Part shown: piece after piece, positions 24,625 to 38,917 of the stretch
How the letters are laid out: every line of letters starts with the position of its first letter
Numbering within the stretch: the first letter of the stretch is position 1
From: Rhabditoides inermis
Taxonomy: Eukaryota; Nematoda; Chromadorea; Rhabditida; Rhabditidae
Direction of reading: 5' to 3'
DNA length: 64,000 bases
Assembly: GCA_963966185.1 (NCBI GenBank)
Contig: CAWZYM010000415.1
Coordinates: forward strand, 1-64,000
The notes under the pieces: generated by a model
Seen by the model: the letters and a program-made list of their open reading frames with translations, nothing else
What the model was told of the DNA's origin: nothing
Database searches by the model: none
Position numbers and translations under genes: made by a program

Positions 24625-27263
24625 GTGAATCGAACAGTTGTTCAAGCGAACAACTGTTCAAGCAAACAACTGTTCAAGCAAACAACTGTATTCAAGCGAG
24701 CAACTTTTCAAGCGAACAACTGTTCAAGCGAACAGTTGTTCAAGCGAACAACTGTATTCAAGCGAACAACTGTTCAAGCAAACAACTGGTCAAGCAAACA
24801 ATTGTTCAAGCGAACAACTGTATTCAAACGAGCAACTGTTCAAGCGAACAGTTGTTCTAGCAAACAACTGTTTAAGCGAACAACTGTATTCAAGCGAACA
24901 ACTGTTCAAGCGAACAACTTTTCAAGCAAACAGTTGTTCAAGCGAACAAATGTTAAGGCGGACAATATTTATTCAAGCGAGCAACTTTTCAAGCGAACAA
25001 CTGTAATCAAGCGAACAACAGTTCAAGCGAACTACTTTTCAAGCGAACTGTTGTTCAAGCAAACAACTGTATTCAAGCGAACAATTTTTCAAGCGAACAA
25101 CTGTTCAAGCGAACAACTGTTCAAGCGAACAGTTGTTCAAGCGAACAGTTGTTCAAGCGAACAGTTGTACAAGCGAACAACTGTATTCAAGCGAAATACT
25201 TTTCAAGCGAACAACTGTTCAAGAGAAAAACTGTTCAAGCGAACAGTTGTTTAAGCGAACAACTGTACAAGCGAAATGTTGTTCAAGCGAACAGCTGTTC
25301 AAGCAAACAACTGTTCAAGCAAACAACTGTATTCAAGCGAGCAACTGTTCAAGCGAACAGTTGTTCAATCGAACAACTGTTTAAGCGAACAACTGTATTC
25401 AAGCAAACAACTGTTCAAGCGAACAACTGTTCCAACTGTTTAAGCGAACAACTGTACAAGCGAAATGTTGTTCAAGCGAACAGCTGTTCAAGCAAACAAC
25501 TGTTCAAGCAAACAACTGTATTCAAGCGAGCAACTGTTCAAGCAAACAGTTGTTCAATCGAACAACTATTCAAGCGAACAACTGTTCAAGCGAACAGTTG
25601 TTCAAGCGAACAACTGTTCAAGCGAACAACTGTATTCAAGCGAACAACTTTTCAAGCAAACAACTGTATTCAAGCGAACAATTGTTCAAGCGAACAACTG
25701 TTCAAGCAAACAACTGTTCAATCAAACAACTGTATTCAAGCGAGCAACTTTTCAAGCGAACAACTGTAATCAAGCGAACAACAATTCAAGCGAACAACTA
25801 TATTCAAGCGAACAACTGTTCAAGCGAACAGTTGTTTAAGAGAACAACTGTTCGAGCGAACAAATGTTAAGGCGAAGAACTAGTGAATCGAACAAATGTT
25901 CAAGCGAACAACTGTTCAAGCAAACAACTGTTCAAGCAAACAACTGTATTCAAGCAAGCAACTTTTCAAGCGAACAAATGTTCAAGCGAACAACTGTTCA
26001 AGCAAACAACTGGTCAAGCAAACAATTGTTCAAGCAAACAACTGTTCAAGCAAACAACTGTTCAAGCGAACAACTGTTCAAGCAAACAACTGGTCAAGTG
26101 AACAATTATTCAAGCGAACAATTGTTCAAGCAAACAACTGTTCAAGCGAACAACTGTATTCAAGCGAACAACTTTTCAAGCAAACAACTGTATTCAAGCG
26201 AACCATTGTTCAAGCGAACAACTGTTCAAGCGAACAGTTGTTTAAGAGAACAACTGTTCAAGCGAACAAATGTTAAGGCGAAGAACTAGTGAATCGAACA
26301 GTTGTTCAAGCGAACAACTGTTCAAGCAAACAACTGTTCAAGCAAACAACTGTGTTCAAGCAAACAACTGTATTCAAGCGAGCAACTTTTCAAGCGAACA
26401 ACTGTAATCAAGCGAACAACAGTTCAAGCGAACAACTATATTCAAGCGAACAACTGTTCAAGCGAACAATTTTTCAAGCGAACAACTGTTTCAGCGAACA
26501 ACTGCATTCAAGCGCTCAACTGTTCAAGCGAACAACTGTTCAAGCGAAAGGTTGTTCAAGCGAACAACTGTATTCAAGCGAACAACTTTTCAAGCGAACA
26601 GTTGTTCAAGCGAACAACTGTTCCAACTGTTTAAGCGAACAACTGTACAAGCGAAATGTTGTTCAAGCGAACAGCTGTTCAAGCAAACAACTGTTCAAGC
26701 AAACAACTGTATTCAAGCGAGCAACTGTTCAAGCGAACAGTTGTTCAATCGAACAACTGTTTAAGCGAACAACTGTATTCAAGCAAACAACTGTTCAAGC
26801 GAACAACTGTTCCAACTGTTTAAGCGAACAACTGTACAAGCGAAATGATGTTCAAGCGAACAGCTGTTCAAGCAAACAACTGTTCAAGCAAACAACTGTA
26901 TTCAAGCGAGCAACTGTTCAAGCGAACAGTTGTTCAATCGAACAACTATTCAAGCAAACAACTGTTCAAGCGAACAGTTGTACAAGCGAACAACTGTTTA
27001 AGCGAACAACTGTATTCAAGCGAACAACTTTTCAAGCAAACAACTGTATTCAAGCGAACAATTGTTCAAGCCAACAACTGTTCAAGCAAACAACTGTTCA
27101 ATCAAACAACTGTATTCAAGCGAGCAACTTTTCAAGCGAACAACTGTAATCAAGCGAACAACAGTTCAAGCGAACAACTATATTCAAGCGAAAAAAATGT
27201 TCAAGCGAACAGTTGTTTAAGAGAACAACTGTTCAAGCGAACAAATGTTAAGGCGAAGCACTA
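24625..27263 (+). repeat. 1258 + 406 + 975-bp higher-order block, copy 1
   Basis: Landmarks at 24625, 25883 and 26289 and the next at 27264. Private marks are GAAATAC near 25194, GGCGGACAATATTTATTC near 24957, GAACAAATGTTCAAGC monomers near 25890-25985, CTGCATTC near 26503, AAATGATGTTC near 26845, and the run GCGAAAAAAATG near 27188. It recurs 14293 bp downstream with the same marks. Confidence 0.82.
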
Positions 27264-29473
27264 GTGAATCGAACAGTTGTTCAAGCGAACAACTGTTCAA
27301 GCAAACAACTGTTCAAGCAAACAAGAATATTCAAGCGAGCAACTTTTCAAGCGAACAACTGTTCAAGCGAACAGTTGTTCAAGCGAACAACTGTATTCAA
27401 GCGAACAACTGTTCAAGCAAACAACTGGTCAAGTGAACAATTATTCAAGCGAACAATTGTTCAAGCAAACAACTGTATTCAAACGAGCAACTGTTCAAGC
27501 GAACAGTTGTTCTAGCGAACAACTGTTTAAGCGAACAACTGTATTCAAGCGAACAACTGTTCAAGCGAACAACTTTTCAAGCAAACAGTTGTTCAAGCGA
27601 ACAAATGTTAAGGCGAACAATATTTATTCAAGCGAGCAACTTTTCAAGCGAACAACTGTAATCAAGCGAACAACAGTTCAAGCGAACAACTTTTCAAGCG
27701 AACTGTTGTTCAAGCGAACAACTGTATTCAAGCGAACAACTTTTCAAGCGAACAACTATTCAAGCGAACAACTGTTCAAGCGAACAGTTGTTCAAGCGAA
27801 CAGTTGTTCAAGCGAACAGTTGTACAAGCGAACAACTGTATTCAAGCGAAAAACTTTTCAAGCGAACAACTGTTCAAGAGAAAAACTGTTCAAGCGAACA
27901 GTTGTTTAAGCGAACAACTGTACAAGCGAAATGTTGTTCAAGCGAACAGCTGTTCAAGCAAACAACTGTTCAAGCAAACAACTGTATTCAAGCGAGCAAC
28001 TGTTCAAGCGAACAGTTGTTCAATCGAACAACTGTTTAAGCGAACAACTGTATTCAAGCAAACAACTGTTCAAGCGAACAACTGTTCCAACTGTTTAAGC
28101 GAACAACTGTACAAGCGAAATGTTGTTCAAGCGAACAGCTGTTCAAGCAAACAACTGTTCAAGCAAACAACTGTATTCAAGCGAGCAACTGTTCAAGCAA
28201 ACAGTTGTTCAAGCGAACAACTGTTCAAGCGAACAACTGTATTCAAGCGAACAACTTTTCAAGCAAACAACTGTATTCAAGCGAACAATTGTTCAAGCGA
28301 ACAACTGTTCAAGCAAACAACTGTTCAATCAAACAACTGTATTCAAGCGAGCAACTTTTCAAGCGAACAACTGTAATCAAGCGAACAACAATTCAAGCGA
28401 ACAACTGTATTCAAGCGAGCAACTTTTCAAGCGAACAACTGTAATCAAGCGAACAACAATTCAAGCGAACAACTGTTCAAGCGAACAGTTGTTTAAGAGA
28501 ACAACTGTTCAAGCGAACAAATGTTAAGGCGAAGAACTAGTGAATCGAACAGTTGTTCAAGCGAACAACTGTTCAAGCAAACAACTGTTCAAGCAAACAA
28601 CTGTATTCAAGCGAGCAACTTTTCAAGCGAACAACTGTTCAAGCGAACAGTTGTTCAAGCGAACAACTGTATTCAAGCGAACAACTGTTCAAGCAAACAA
28701 CTGGTCAAGCAAACAATTGTTCAAGCGAACAACTGTTCAAGCAAACAACTGTTCAAGCGAACAACTGTTCAAGCCAACAACTGGTCAAGTGAACAATTAT
28801 TCAAGCGAACAATTGTTCAAGCAAACAACTGTATTCAAACGAGCAACTGTTCGAGCGAACAGTTGTTCTAGCGAACAACTGTTTAAGCGAACAACTGTAT
28901 TCAAGCGAACAACTGTATTCAAACGAGCAACTGTTCAAGCGAACAATTGTTCAAGCGAACAACTGGTCAAGCTAACAACTGGTCAAGCGAACAACTGTTT
29001 AAGCGAACAACTGTACAAGCGAAATGTTGTTCAAGCGAACAGCTGTTCAAGCAAACAACTGTTCAAGCAAACAACTGTATTCAAGCGAGCAACTGTTCAA
29101 GCAAACAGTTGTTCAATCGAACAACTATTCAAGCGAACAACTGTTCAAGCGAACAGTTGTTCAAGCGAACAACTGTTCAAGCGAACAACTGTATTCAAGC
29201 GAACAACTTTTCAAGCAAACAACTGTATTCAAGCGAACAATTGTTCAAGCGAACAACTGTTCAAGCAAACAACTGTTCAATCAAACAACTGTATTCAAGC
29301 GAGCAACTTTTCAAGCGAACAACTGTAATCAAGCGAACAACAATTCAAGCGAACAACTATATTCAAGCGAACAACTGTTCAAGCGAACAGTTGTTTAAGA
29401 GAACAACTGTTCAAGCGAACAGTTGTTTAAGAGAACAACTGTTCAAGCGAACAAATGTTAAGGCGAAGAACTA

Positions 29474-30971
29474 GTGAATCGAACAGTTGTTCAAGCGAAC
29501 AACTGTTCAAGCAAACAACTGTTCAAGCAAACAACTGTATTCAAGCGAGCAACTTTTCAAGCGAACAACTGTTCAAGCGAACAGTTGTTCAAGCGAACAA
29601 CTGTATTCAAGCGAACAACTGTTCAAGCAAACAACTGGTCAAGCAAACAATTGTTCAAGCGAACAACTGTTCATGCAAACAACTGTTCAAGCGAACAACT
29701 GTTCAAGCAAACAACTGGTCAAGTGAACAATTATTCAAGCGAACAATTGTTCAAGCAAACAACTGTATTCAAACGAGCAACTGTTCGAGCGAACAGTTGT
29801 TCTAGCGAACAACTGTTTAAGCGAACAACTGTATTCAAGCGAACAACTGTATTCAAACGAGCAACTGTTCAAGCGAACAATTGTTCAAGCGAACAACTGG
29901 TCAAGCTAACAACTGGTCAAGCGAACAACTGTTCAAGCGAACAATTCTTCAAGCGAACAACTGGTCAAGCTAACAACTGGTCAAGCGAACAACTGTTCCA
30001 GCGAACAACTTTTTAAGCGAACAATTGTTCAAGCGAACAAATGGTCAAGCGAACAATGGTTAAAGCAAACAACTGTTCAAGCGAACAACTGTTCCAACTG
30101 TTTAAGCGAACAACTGTACAAGCGAAATGTTGTTCAAGCGAACAGCTGTTCTAGCAAACAACTGGTCAAGCGAACAATTGTTCAAGCGAATAACTGTTCA
30201 AGCAAACAACTGTATTCAAGCGAGCAACTGTTCAAGCCAACAGTTGTTCAAACAAACAACTGTTTAAGCGAACAACTGTATTCAAGCGAACAACTGTTCA
30301 AGCGAACAACTGTTCAAGCGAACAGTTGTTCAAGCGAACAACTGTTCAAGCGAACAACTGTATTCAAGCGAACAACTGTTCAAGCAAACAGTTGTTCAAG
30401 CGAACAACTGTTCAAGCGAACAACTGTATTCAAGCGAACAACTTTTCAAGCGAACAACTGTTCAAGCGAACAACTGTTCAAGCGAACAGTTGTTCAAGCG
30501 AACAATTGTTCAAGCGATCAACTGTATTCAAGCGAACAACTTTTCAAGCAAACAGTTGTTCAAGCGAACAACTGTATTCAAGCGAACAACTTTTCAAGCA
30601 AACAGTTGTTCAAGCGAACAAATGTTAAGGCGAACAATATTTATTCAAGCGAGCAACTTTTCAAGCGAACAACTGTAATCAAGCGAACAACTTTTCAAGC
30701 GAACTGTTGTTCAAGCGAACAACCGTTCAAGCGAACAACTGTATTCAAGCGAACAACTTTTCAAGCGAACAACTATTCAAGCGAACAACTGTTCAAGCGA
30801 ACAGTTGTTCAAGCGAACAGTTGTTCAAGCGAACAACTGTTCAAGCGAACAACTCTATTCAAGCGAACAACTTTTCAAGCAAACAACTGTATTCAAGCGA
30901 ACCATTGTTCAAGCGAACAGCTGTTTAAGAGAACAACTGTTCAAGCGAACAAATGTTAAGGCGAAGAACTA
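29474..30971 (+). repeat. 1498-bp higher-order unit, copy 3
   Basis: Copy of the unit at 15181 (offset 14293), of the same length and marks. It carries CAAGCG at the position where the 8254 copy has CAATCG. Confidence 0.85.
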
Positions 30972-33415
30972 GTGAATCGAACAGTTGTTCAAGCGAACAA
31001 CTGTTCAAGCAAACAACTGTTCAAGCAAACAACTGTGTTCAAGCAAACAACTGTATTCAAGCGAGCAACTTTTCAAGCGAACAACTGTAATCAAGCAAAC
31101 AACAGTTCAAGCGAACAACTATATTCAAGCGAACAACTGTTCAAGCGAACAATTTTTCAAGCGAACAACTGTTTCAGCGAACAACTGTATTCAAGCGCTC
31201 AACTGTTCAAGCGAACAACTGTTCAAGCGAAAGGTTGTCCAAGCGAACAACTGTATTCAAGCGAACAACTTTTCAAGCGAACAGTTGTTCAAGCGAACAA
31301 CTGTTCCAACTGTTTAAGCGAACAACTGTACAAGCGAAATGTTGTTCAAGCGAACAGCTGTTCAAGCAAACAACTGTTCAAGCGAACAACTGTATTCAAG
31401 CGAACAACTTTTCAAGCGAACAACTGTTCAAGCGAACAACTGTTCAAGCGAACAGTTGTTCAAGCGAACAATTGTTCAAGCGATCAACTGTATTCAAGCG
31501 AACAACTTTTCAAGCAAACAGTTGTTCAAGCGAACAACTGTATTCAAGCGAACAACTTTTCAAGCAAACAGTTGTTCAAGCGATTAAATGTTAAGGCGAA
31601 CAATATTTATTCAAGCGAGCAACTTTTCAAGCGAACAACTGTAATCAAGCGAACAACTTTTCAAGCGAACTGTTGTTTAAGCGAACAACCGTTCAAGCGA
31701 ACAACTGTATTCAAGCGAACAACTTTTCAAGCGAACAACTATTCAAGCGAACAACTGTTCAAGCGAACAGTTGTTCAAGCGAACAGTTGTTCAAGCGAAC
31801 AACTGTTCAAGCGAACAACTCTATTCAAGCGAACAACTTTTCAAGCAAACAACTGTATTCAAGCGAATCATTGTTCAAGCGAACAGTTGTTTAAGAGAAC
31901 AACTGTTCAAGCGAACAAATGTTAAGGCGAAGAACTAGTGAATCGAACAGTTGTTCAAGCGAACAACTGTTCAAGCAAACAACTGTTCAAGCAAACAACT
32001 GTGTTCAAGCAAACAACTGTATTCAAGCGAGCAACTTTTCAAGCGAACAACTGTAATCAAGCAAACAACAGTTCAATCGAACAACTATATTCAAGCGAAC
32101 AACTGTTCAAGCGAACAATTTTTCAAGCGAACAACTGTTTTAGCGAACAACTGTATTCAAGCGCTCAACTGTTCAAACGAACAACTGTTCAAGCGAAAGG
32201 TTGTTCAAGCGAACAACTGTATTCAAGCGAACAACTATTCAAGCGAACAACTGTTCAAGCGAACAGTTGTTCAAGCGAACAGTTGTTCAAGCGAACAGTT
32301 GTTCAAGCGAACAACTGTTCAAGCGAACAACTCTATTCAAGCGAACAACTTTTCAAGCAAACAACTGTATTCAAGCGAACCATTGTTCAAGCGAACAGTT
32401 GTTTAAGAGAACAACTGTTCAAGCGAACAAATGTTAAGGCGAAGAACTAGTGAATCGAACAGTTGTTCAAGCGAACAACTGTTCAAGCAAACAACTGTTC
32501 AAGCAAACAACTGTGTTCAAGCAAACAACTGTATTCAAGCGAGCAACTTTTCAAGCGAACAACTGTAATCAAGCAAACAACAGTTCAAGCGAACAACTAT
32601 ATTCAAGCGAACAACTGTTCAAGCGAACAATTTTTCAAGCGAACAACTGTTTCAGCGAACAACTGTATTCAAGCGCTCAACTGTTCAAGCGAACAACTGT
32701 TCAAGCGAAAGGTTGTCCAAGCGAACAACTGTATTCAAGCGAACAACTTTTCAAGCGAACAGTTGTTCAAGCGAACAACTGTTCCAACTGTTTAAGCGAA
32801 CAACTGTACAAGCGAAATGTTGTTCAAGCGAACAGCTGTTCAAGCAAACAACTGTTCAAGCGAACAACTGTATTCAAGCGAACAACTTTTCAAGCGAACA
32901 ACTGTTCAAGCGAACAACTGTTCAAGCGAACAGTTGTTCAAGCGAACAATTGTTCAAGCGATCAACTGTATTCAAGCGAACAACTTTTCAAGCAAACAGT
33001 TGTTCAAGCGAACAACTGTATTCAAGCGAACAACTTTTCAAGCAAACAGTTGTTCAAGCGATTAAATGTTAAGGCGAACAATATTTATTCAAGCGAGCAA
33101 CTTTTCAAGCGAACAACTGTAATCAAGCGAACAACTTTTCAAGCGAACTGTTGTTTAAGCGAACAACCGTTCAAGCGAACAACTGTATTCAAGCGAACAA
33201 CTTTTCAAGCGAACAACTATTCAAGCGAACAACTGTTCAAGCGAACAGTTGTTCAAGCGAACAGTTGTTCAAGCGAACAACTGTTCAAGCGAACAACTCT
33301 ATTCAAGCGAACAACTTTTCAAGCAAACAACTGTATTCAAGCGAATCATTGTTCAAGCGAACAGTTGTTTAAGAGAACAACTGTTCAAGCGAACAAATGT
33401 TAAGGCGAAGAACTA
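30972..33415 (+). repeat. 966 + 512 + 966-bp higher-order cluster, copy 3
   Basis: Landmarks at 30972, 31938, 32450 and 33416. It is the 14293-bp downstream copy of 16679-19122, including the extra monomer in the 512-bp unit. Confidence 0.87.
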
Positions 33416-35047
33416 GTGAATCGAACAGTTGTTCAAGCGAACAACTGTTCAAGCAAACAACTGTTCAAGCAAACAACTGTGTTCAAGCAAACAACTGTAT
33501 TCAAGCGAGCAACTTTTCAAGCGAACAACTGTAATCAAGCAAACAACAGTTCAATCGAACAACTATATTCAAGCGAACAACTGTTCAAGCGAACAATTTT
33601 TCAAGCGAACAACTGTTTTAGCGAACAACTGTATTCAAGCGCTCAACTGTTCAAACGAACAACTGTTCAAGCGAAAGGTTGTTCAAGCGAACAACTGTAT
33701 TCAAGCGAACAACTTTTCAAGCGAACAGTTGTTCAAGCGAACAACTGTTCCAACTGTTTAAGCGAACAACTGTACAAGCGAAATGTTGTTCAAGCGAACA
33801 GCTGTTCAAGCGAACAACTGTTTAAGCGAGCAACTGTTCAAGCGAACAGTTGTTCAATCGAACAACTGTTCAAGCAAACAACTGGTCAAGAAAACAATTG
33901 TTCAAGCGAACAACTGTTCAAGCAAACAACTGTTCGAGCGAACAACTGTTCACGCAAACAACTGGTCAAGTGAACAATTATTCAAGCAAACAATTGTTCA
34001 AGCAAACAACTGTATTCAAACGAGCAACTGTTCAAGCGAACAGTTGTTCTAGCGAACAACTGTTTAAGCGAACAACTGTATTCAAGCGAACAACTGTTCA
34101 AGCGAACAACTTTTCAAGCAAACAGTTGTTCAAGCGAACAAATGTTAAGGCGAACAATATTTATTCAAGCGAGCAACTTTTCAAGCGAACAACTGTAATC
34201 AAGCGAACAACAGTTCAAGCGAACTACTTTTCAAGCAAACTGTTGTTCAAGCGAACAACTGTATTCAAGCGAACAATTTTTCAAGCGAACAACTATTCAA
34301 GCGAACAACTGTTCAAGCGAACAGTTGTTCAAGCGAACAGTTGTTCAAGCGAACAGTTGTACAAGCGAACAACTGTATTCAAGCGAAAAACTTTTCAAGC
34401 GAACAACTGTTCAAGAGAAAAACTGTTCAAGCGAACAGTTGTTTAAGCGAACAACTGTACAAGCGAAATGTTGTTCAAGCGAACAGCTGTTCAAGCAAAC
34501 AACTGTTCAAGCAAACAACTGTATTCAAGCGAGCAACTGTTCAAGCGAACAGTTGTTCAATCGAACAACTGTTTAAGCGAACAACTGTATTCAAGCAAAC
34601 AACTGTTCAAGCGAACAACTGTTCCAACTGTTTAAGCGAACAACTGTACAAGCGAAATGTTGTTCAAGCGAACAGCTGTTCAAGCAAACAACTGTTCAAG
34701 CAAACAACTGTATTCAAGCGAGCAACTGTTCAAGCAAACAGTTGTTCAATCGAACAACTATTCAAGCGAACAACTGTTCAAGCGAACAGTTGTTCAAGCG
34801 AACAACTGTTCAAGCGAACAACTGTTCAAGCGAACAACTTTTCAAGCAAACAACTGTATTCAAGCGAACAATTGTTCAAGCGAACAACTGTTCAAGCAAA
34901 CAACTGTTCAATCAAACAACTGTATTCAAGCGAGCAACTTTTCAAGCGAACAACTGTAATCAAGCGAACAACAATTCAAGCGAACAACTATATTCAAGCG
35001 AACAACTGTTTAAGCGAACAGTTGTTTAAGAGAACAACTGTTCAAGC

Positions 35048-37989
35048 GAACAACTGTATTCAAGCGCTCAACTGTTCAAGCGAACAACTGTTCAAGCGAA
35101 AGGTTGTCCAAGCGAACAACTGTATTCAAGCGAACAACTTTTCAAGCGAACAGTTGTTCAAGCGAACAACTGTTCCAACTGTTTAAGCGAACAACTGTAC
35201 AAGCGAAATGTTGTTCAAGCGAACAGCTGTTCAAGCAAACAACTGTTCAAGCGAACAACTGTATTCAAGCGAACAACTTTTCAAGCGAACAACTGTTCAA
35301 GCGAACAACTGTTCAAGCGAACAGTTGTTCAAGCGAACAATTGTTCAAGCGATCAACTGTATTCAAGCGAACAACTTTTCAAGCAAACAGTTGTTCAAGC
35401 GAACAACTGTATTCAAGCGAACAACTTTTCAAGCAAACAGTTGTTCAAGCGATTAAATGTTAAGGCGAACAATATTTATTCAAGCGAGCAACTTTTCAAG
35501 CGAACAACTGTAATCAAGCGAACAACTTTTCAAGCGAACTGTTGTTTAAGCGAACAACCGTTCAAGCGAACAACTGTATTCAAGCGAACAACTTTTCAAG
35601 CGAACAACTATTCAAGCGAACAACTGTTCAAGCAAACAGTTGTTCAAGCGAACAGTTGTTCAAGCGAACAACTGTTCAAGCGAACAACTCTATTCAAGCG
35701 AACAACTTTTCAAGCAAACAACTGTATTCAAGCGAATCATTGTTCAAGCGAACAGTTGTTTAAGAGAACAACTGTTCAAGCGAACAAATGTTAAGGCGAA
35801 GAACTAGTGAATCGAACAGTTGTTCAAGCGAACAACTGTTCAAGCAAACAACTGTTCAAGCAAACAACTGTGTTCAAGCAAACAACTGTATTCAAGCGAG
35901 CAACTTTTCAAGCGAACAACTGTAATCAAGCAAACAACAGTTCAATCGAACAACTATATTCAAGCGAACAACTGTTCAAGCGAACAATTTTTCAAGCGAA
36001 CAACTGTTTTAGCGAACAACTGTATTCAAGCGCTCAACTGTTCAAACGAACAACTGTTCAAGCGAAAGGTTGTTCAAGCGAACAACTGTATTCAAGCGAA
36101 CAACTATTCAAGCAAACAACTGTTCAAGCGAACAGTTGTTCAAGCGAACAGTTGTTCAAGCGAACAACTGTTCAAGCGAACAACTCTATTCAAGCGAACA
36201 ACTTTTCAAGCAAACAACTGTATTCAAGCGAACCATTGTTCAAGCGAACAGTTGTTTAAGAGAACAACTGTTCAAGCGAACAAATGTTAAGGCGAAGAAC
36301 TAGTGAATCGAACAGTTGTTCAAGCGAACAACTGTTCAAGCAAACAACTGTTCAAGCAAACAACTGTGTTCAAGCAAACAACTGTATTCAAGCGAGCAAC
36401 TTTTCAAGCGAACAACTGTAATCAAGCAAACAACAGTTCAAGCGAACAACTATATTCAAGCGAACAACTGTTCAAGCGAACAATTTTTCAAGCGAACAAC
36501 TGTTTCAGCGAACAACTGTATTCAAGCGCTCAACTGTTCAAGCGAACAACTGTTCAAGCGAAAGGTTGTCCAAGCGAACAACTGTATTCAAGCGAACAAC
36601 TTTTCAAGCGAACAGTTGTTCAAGCGAACAACTGTTCCAACTGTTTAAGCGAACAACTGTACAAGCGAAATGTTGTTCAAGCGAACAGCTGTTCAAGCAA
36701 ACAACTGTTCAAGCGAACAACTGTATTCAAGCGAACAACTTTTCAAGCGAACAACTGTTCAAGCGAACAACTGTTCAAGCGAACAGTTGTTCAAGCGAAC
36801 AATTGTTCAAGCGATCAACTGTATTCAAGCGAACAACTTTTCAAGCAAACAGTTGTTCAAGCGAACAACTGTATTCAAGCGAACAACTTTTCAAGCAAAC
36901 AGTTGTTCAAGCGATTAAATGTTAAGGCGAACAATATTTATTCAAGCGAGCAACTTTTCAAGCGAACAACTGTAATCAAGCGAACAACTTTTCAAGCGAA
37001 CTGTTGTTTAAGCGAACAACCGTTCAAGCGAACAACTGTATTCAAGCGAACAACTTTTCAAGCGAACAACTATTCAAGCGAACAACTGTTCAAGCGAACA
37101 GTTGTTCAAGCGAACAGTTGTTCAAGCGAACAACTGTTCAAGCGAACAACTCTATTCAAGCGAACAACTTTTCAAGCAAACAACTGTATTCAAGCGAATC
37201 ATTGTTCAAGCGAACAGTTGTTTAAGAGAACAACTGTTCAAGCGAACAAATGTTAAGGCGAAGAACTAGTGAATCGAACAGTTGTTCAAGCGAACAACTG
37301 TTCAAGCAAACAACTGTTCAAGCAAACAACTGTGTTCAAGCAAACAACTGTATTCAAGCGAGCAACTTTTCAAGCGAACAACTGTAATCAAGCAAACAAC
37401 AGTTCAATCGAACAACTATATTCAAGCGAACAACTGTTCAAGCGAACAATTTTTCAAGCGAACAACTGTTTTAGCGAACAACTGTATTCAAGCGCTCAAC
37501 TGTTCAAACGAACAACTGTTCAAGCGAAAGGTTGTTCAAGCGAACAACTGTATTCAAGCGAACAACTTTTCAAGCGAACAGTTGTTCAAGCGAACAACTG
37601 TTCCAACTGTTTAAGCGAACAACTGTACAAGCGAAATGTTGTTCAAGCGAACAGCTGTTCAAGCAAACAACTGTATTCAAGCGAGCAACTGTTCAAGCGA
37701 ACAGTTGTTCAATCGAACAACTGTTTAAGCGAACAACTGTACTCAAGCAAACAACTGTTCAAGCGAACAACTGTTCCAACTGTTTAAGCGAACAACTGTT
37801 TAAGCGAGCAACTGTTCAAGCGAACAGTTGTTCAATCGAACAACTGTTCAAGCAAACAACTGGTCAAGAAAACAATTGTTCAAGCGAACAACTGTTCAAG
37901 CAAACAACTGTTCGAGCGAACAACTGTTCACGCAAACAACTGGTCAAGTGAACAATTATTCAAGCAAACAATTGTTCAAGCAAACAACT
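35048..37989 (+). repeat. 2.9-kb block, copy within the second 14.3-kb unit
   Basis: Downstream copy of 20755-23696, with landmarks at 35807, 36303 and 37269. This is therefore the third version of the 9959-12900 sequence in the window. Confidence 0.82.
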
Positions 37990-38917
37990 GTATTCAAACG
38001 AGCAACTGTTCAAGCGAACAGTTGTTCTAGCGAACAACTGTTTAAGCGAACAACTGTATTCAAGCGAACAACTGTTCAAGCGAACAACTTTTCAAGCAAA
38101 CAGTTGTTCAAGCGAACAAATGTATTCAAGCGAACAATTTTTCAAGCGAACAACTATTCAAGCGAACAACTGTTCAAGCGAACAGTTGTTCAAGCGAACA
38201 GTTGTACAAGCGAACAACTGTATTCAAGCGAAAAACTTTTCAAGCGAACAACTGTTCAAGAGAAAAACTGTTCAAGCGAACAGTTGTTTAAGCGAACAAC
38301 TGTACAAGCGAAATGTTGTTCAAGCGAACAGCTGTTCAAGCAAACAACTGTTCAAGCAAACAACTGTATTCAAGCGAGCAACTGTTCAAGCGAACAGTTG
38401 TTCAATCGAACAACTGTTTAAGCGAACAACTGTATTCAAGCAAACAACTGTTCAAGCGAACAACTGTTCCAACTGTTTAAGCGAACAACTGTACAAGCGA
38501 AATGTTGTTCAAGCGAACAGCTGTTCAAGCAAACAACTGTTCAAGCAAACAACTGTATTCAAGCGAGCAACTGTTCAAGCAAACAGTTGTTCAATCGAAC
38601 AACTATTCAAGCGAACAACTGTTCAAGCGAACAGTTGTTCAAGCGAACAACTGTTCAAGCGAACAACTGTTCAAGCGAACAACTTTTCAAGCAAACAACT
38701 GTATTCAAGCGAACAATTGTTCAAGCGAACAACTGTTCAAGCAAACAACTGTTCAATCAAACAACTGTATTCAAGCGAGCAACTTTTCAAGCGAACAACT
38801 GTAATCAAGCGAACAACAATTCAAGCGAACAACTATATTCAAGCGAACAACTGTTTAAGCGAACAGTTGTTTAAGAGAACAACTGTTCAAGCGAACAAAT
38901 GTTAAGGCGAAGAACTA

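Larger units (their letters stand above)
14699..28939 (+). repeat. 14.3-kb tandem duplication, copy 1
   Basis: From CAACTGTTTAAGCG at 14699 this segment matches 28992 onward at a constant offset of 14293 bp as far as about 27436. After an 80-bp difference (five monomers, present only in copy 2 at about 41730-41809) it matches at 14373 bp to 28939. The landmark spacings 1498, 966, 512, 966, 2391, 496, 966, 1649, 1258, 406 and 975 bp are the same in both copies. In every stretch I compared I found no difference other than this indel, which means either a very recent duplication or an assembly duplication. Confidence 0.88.
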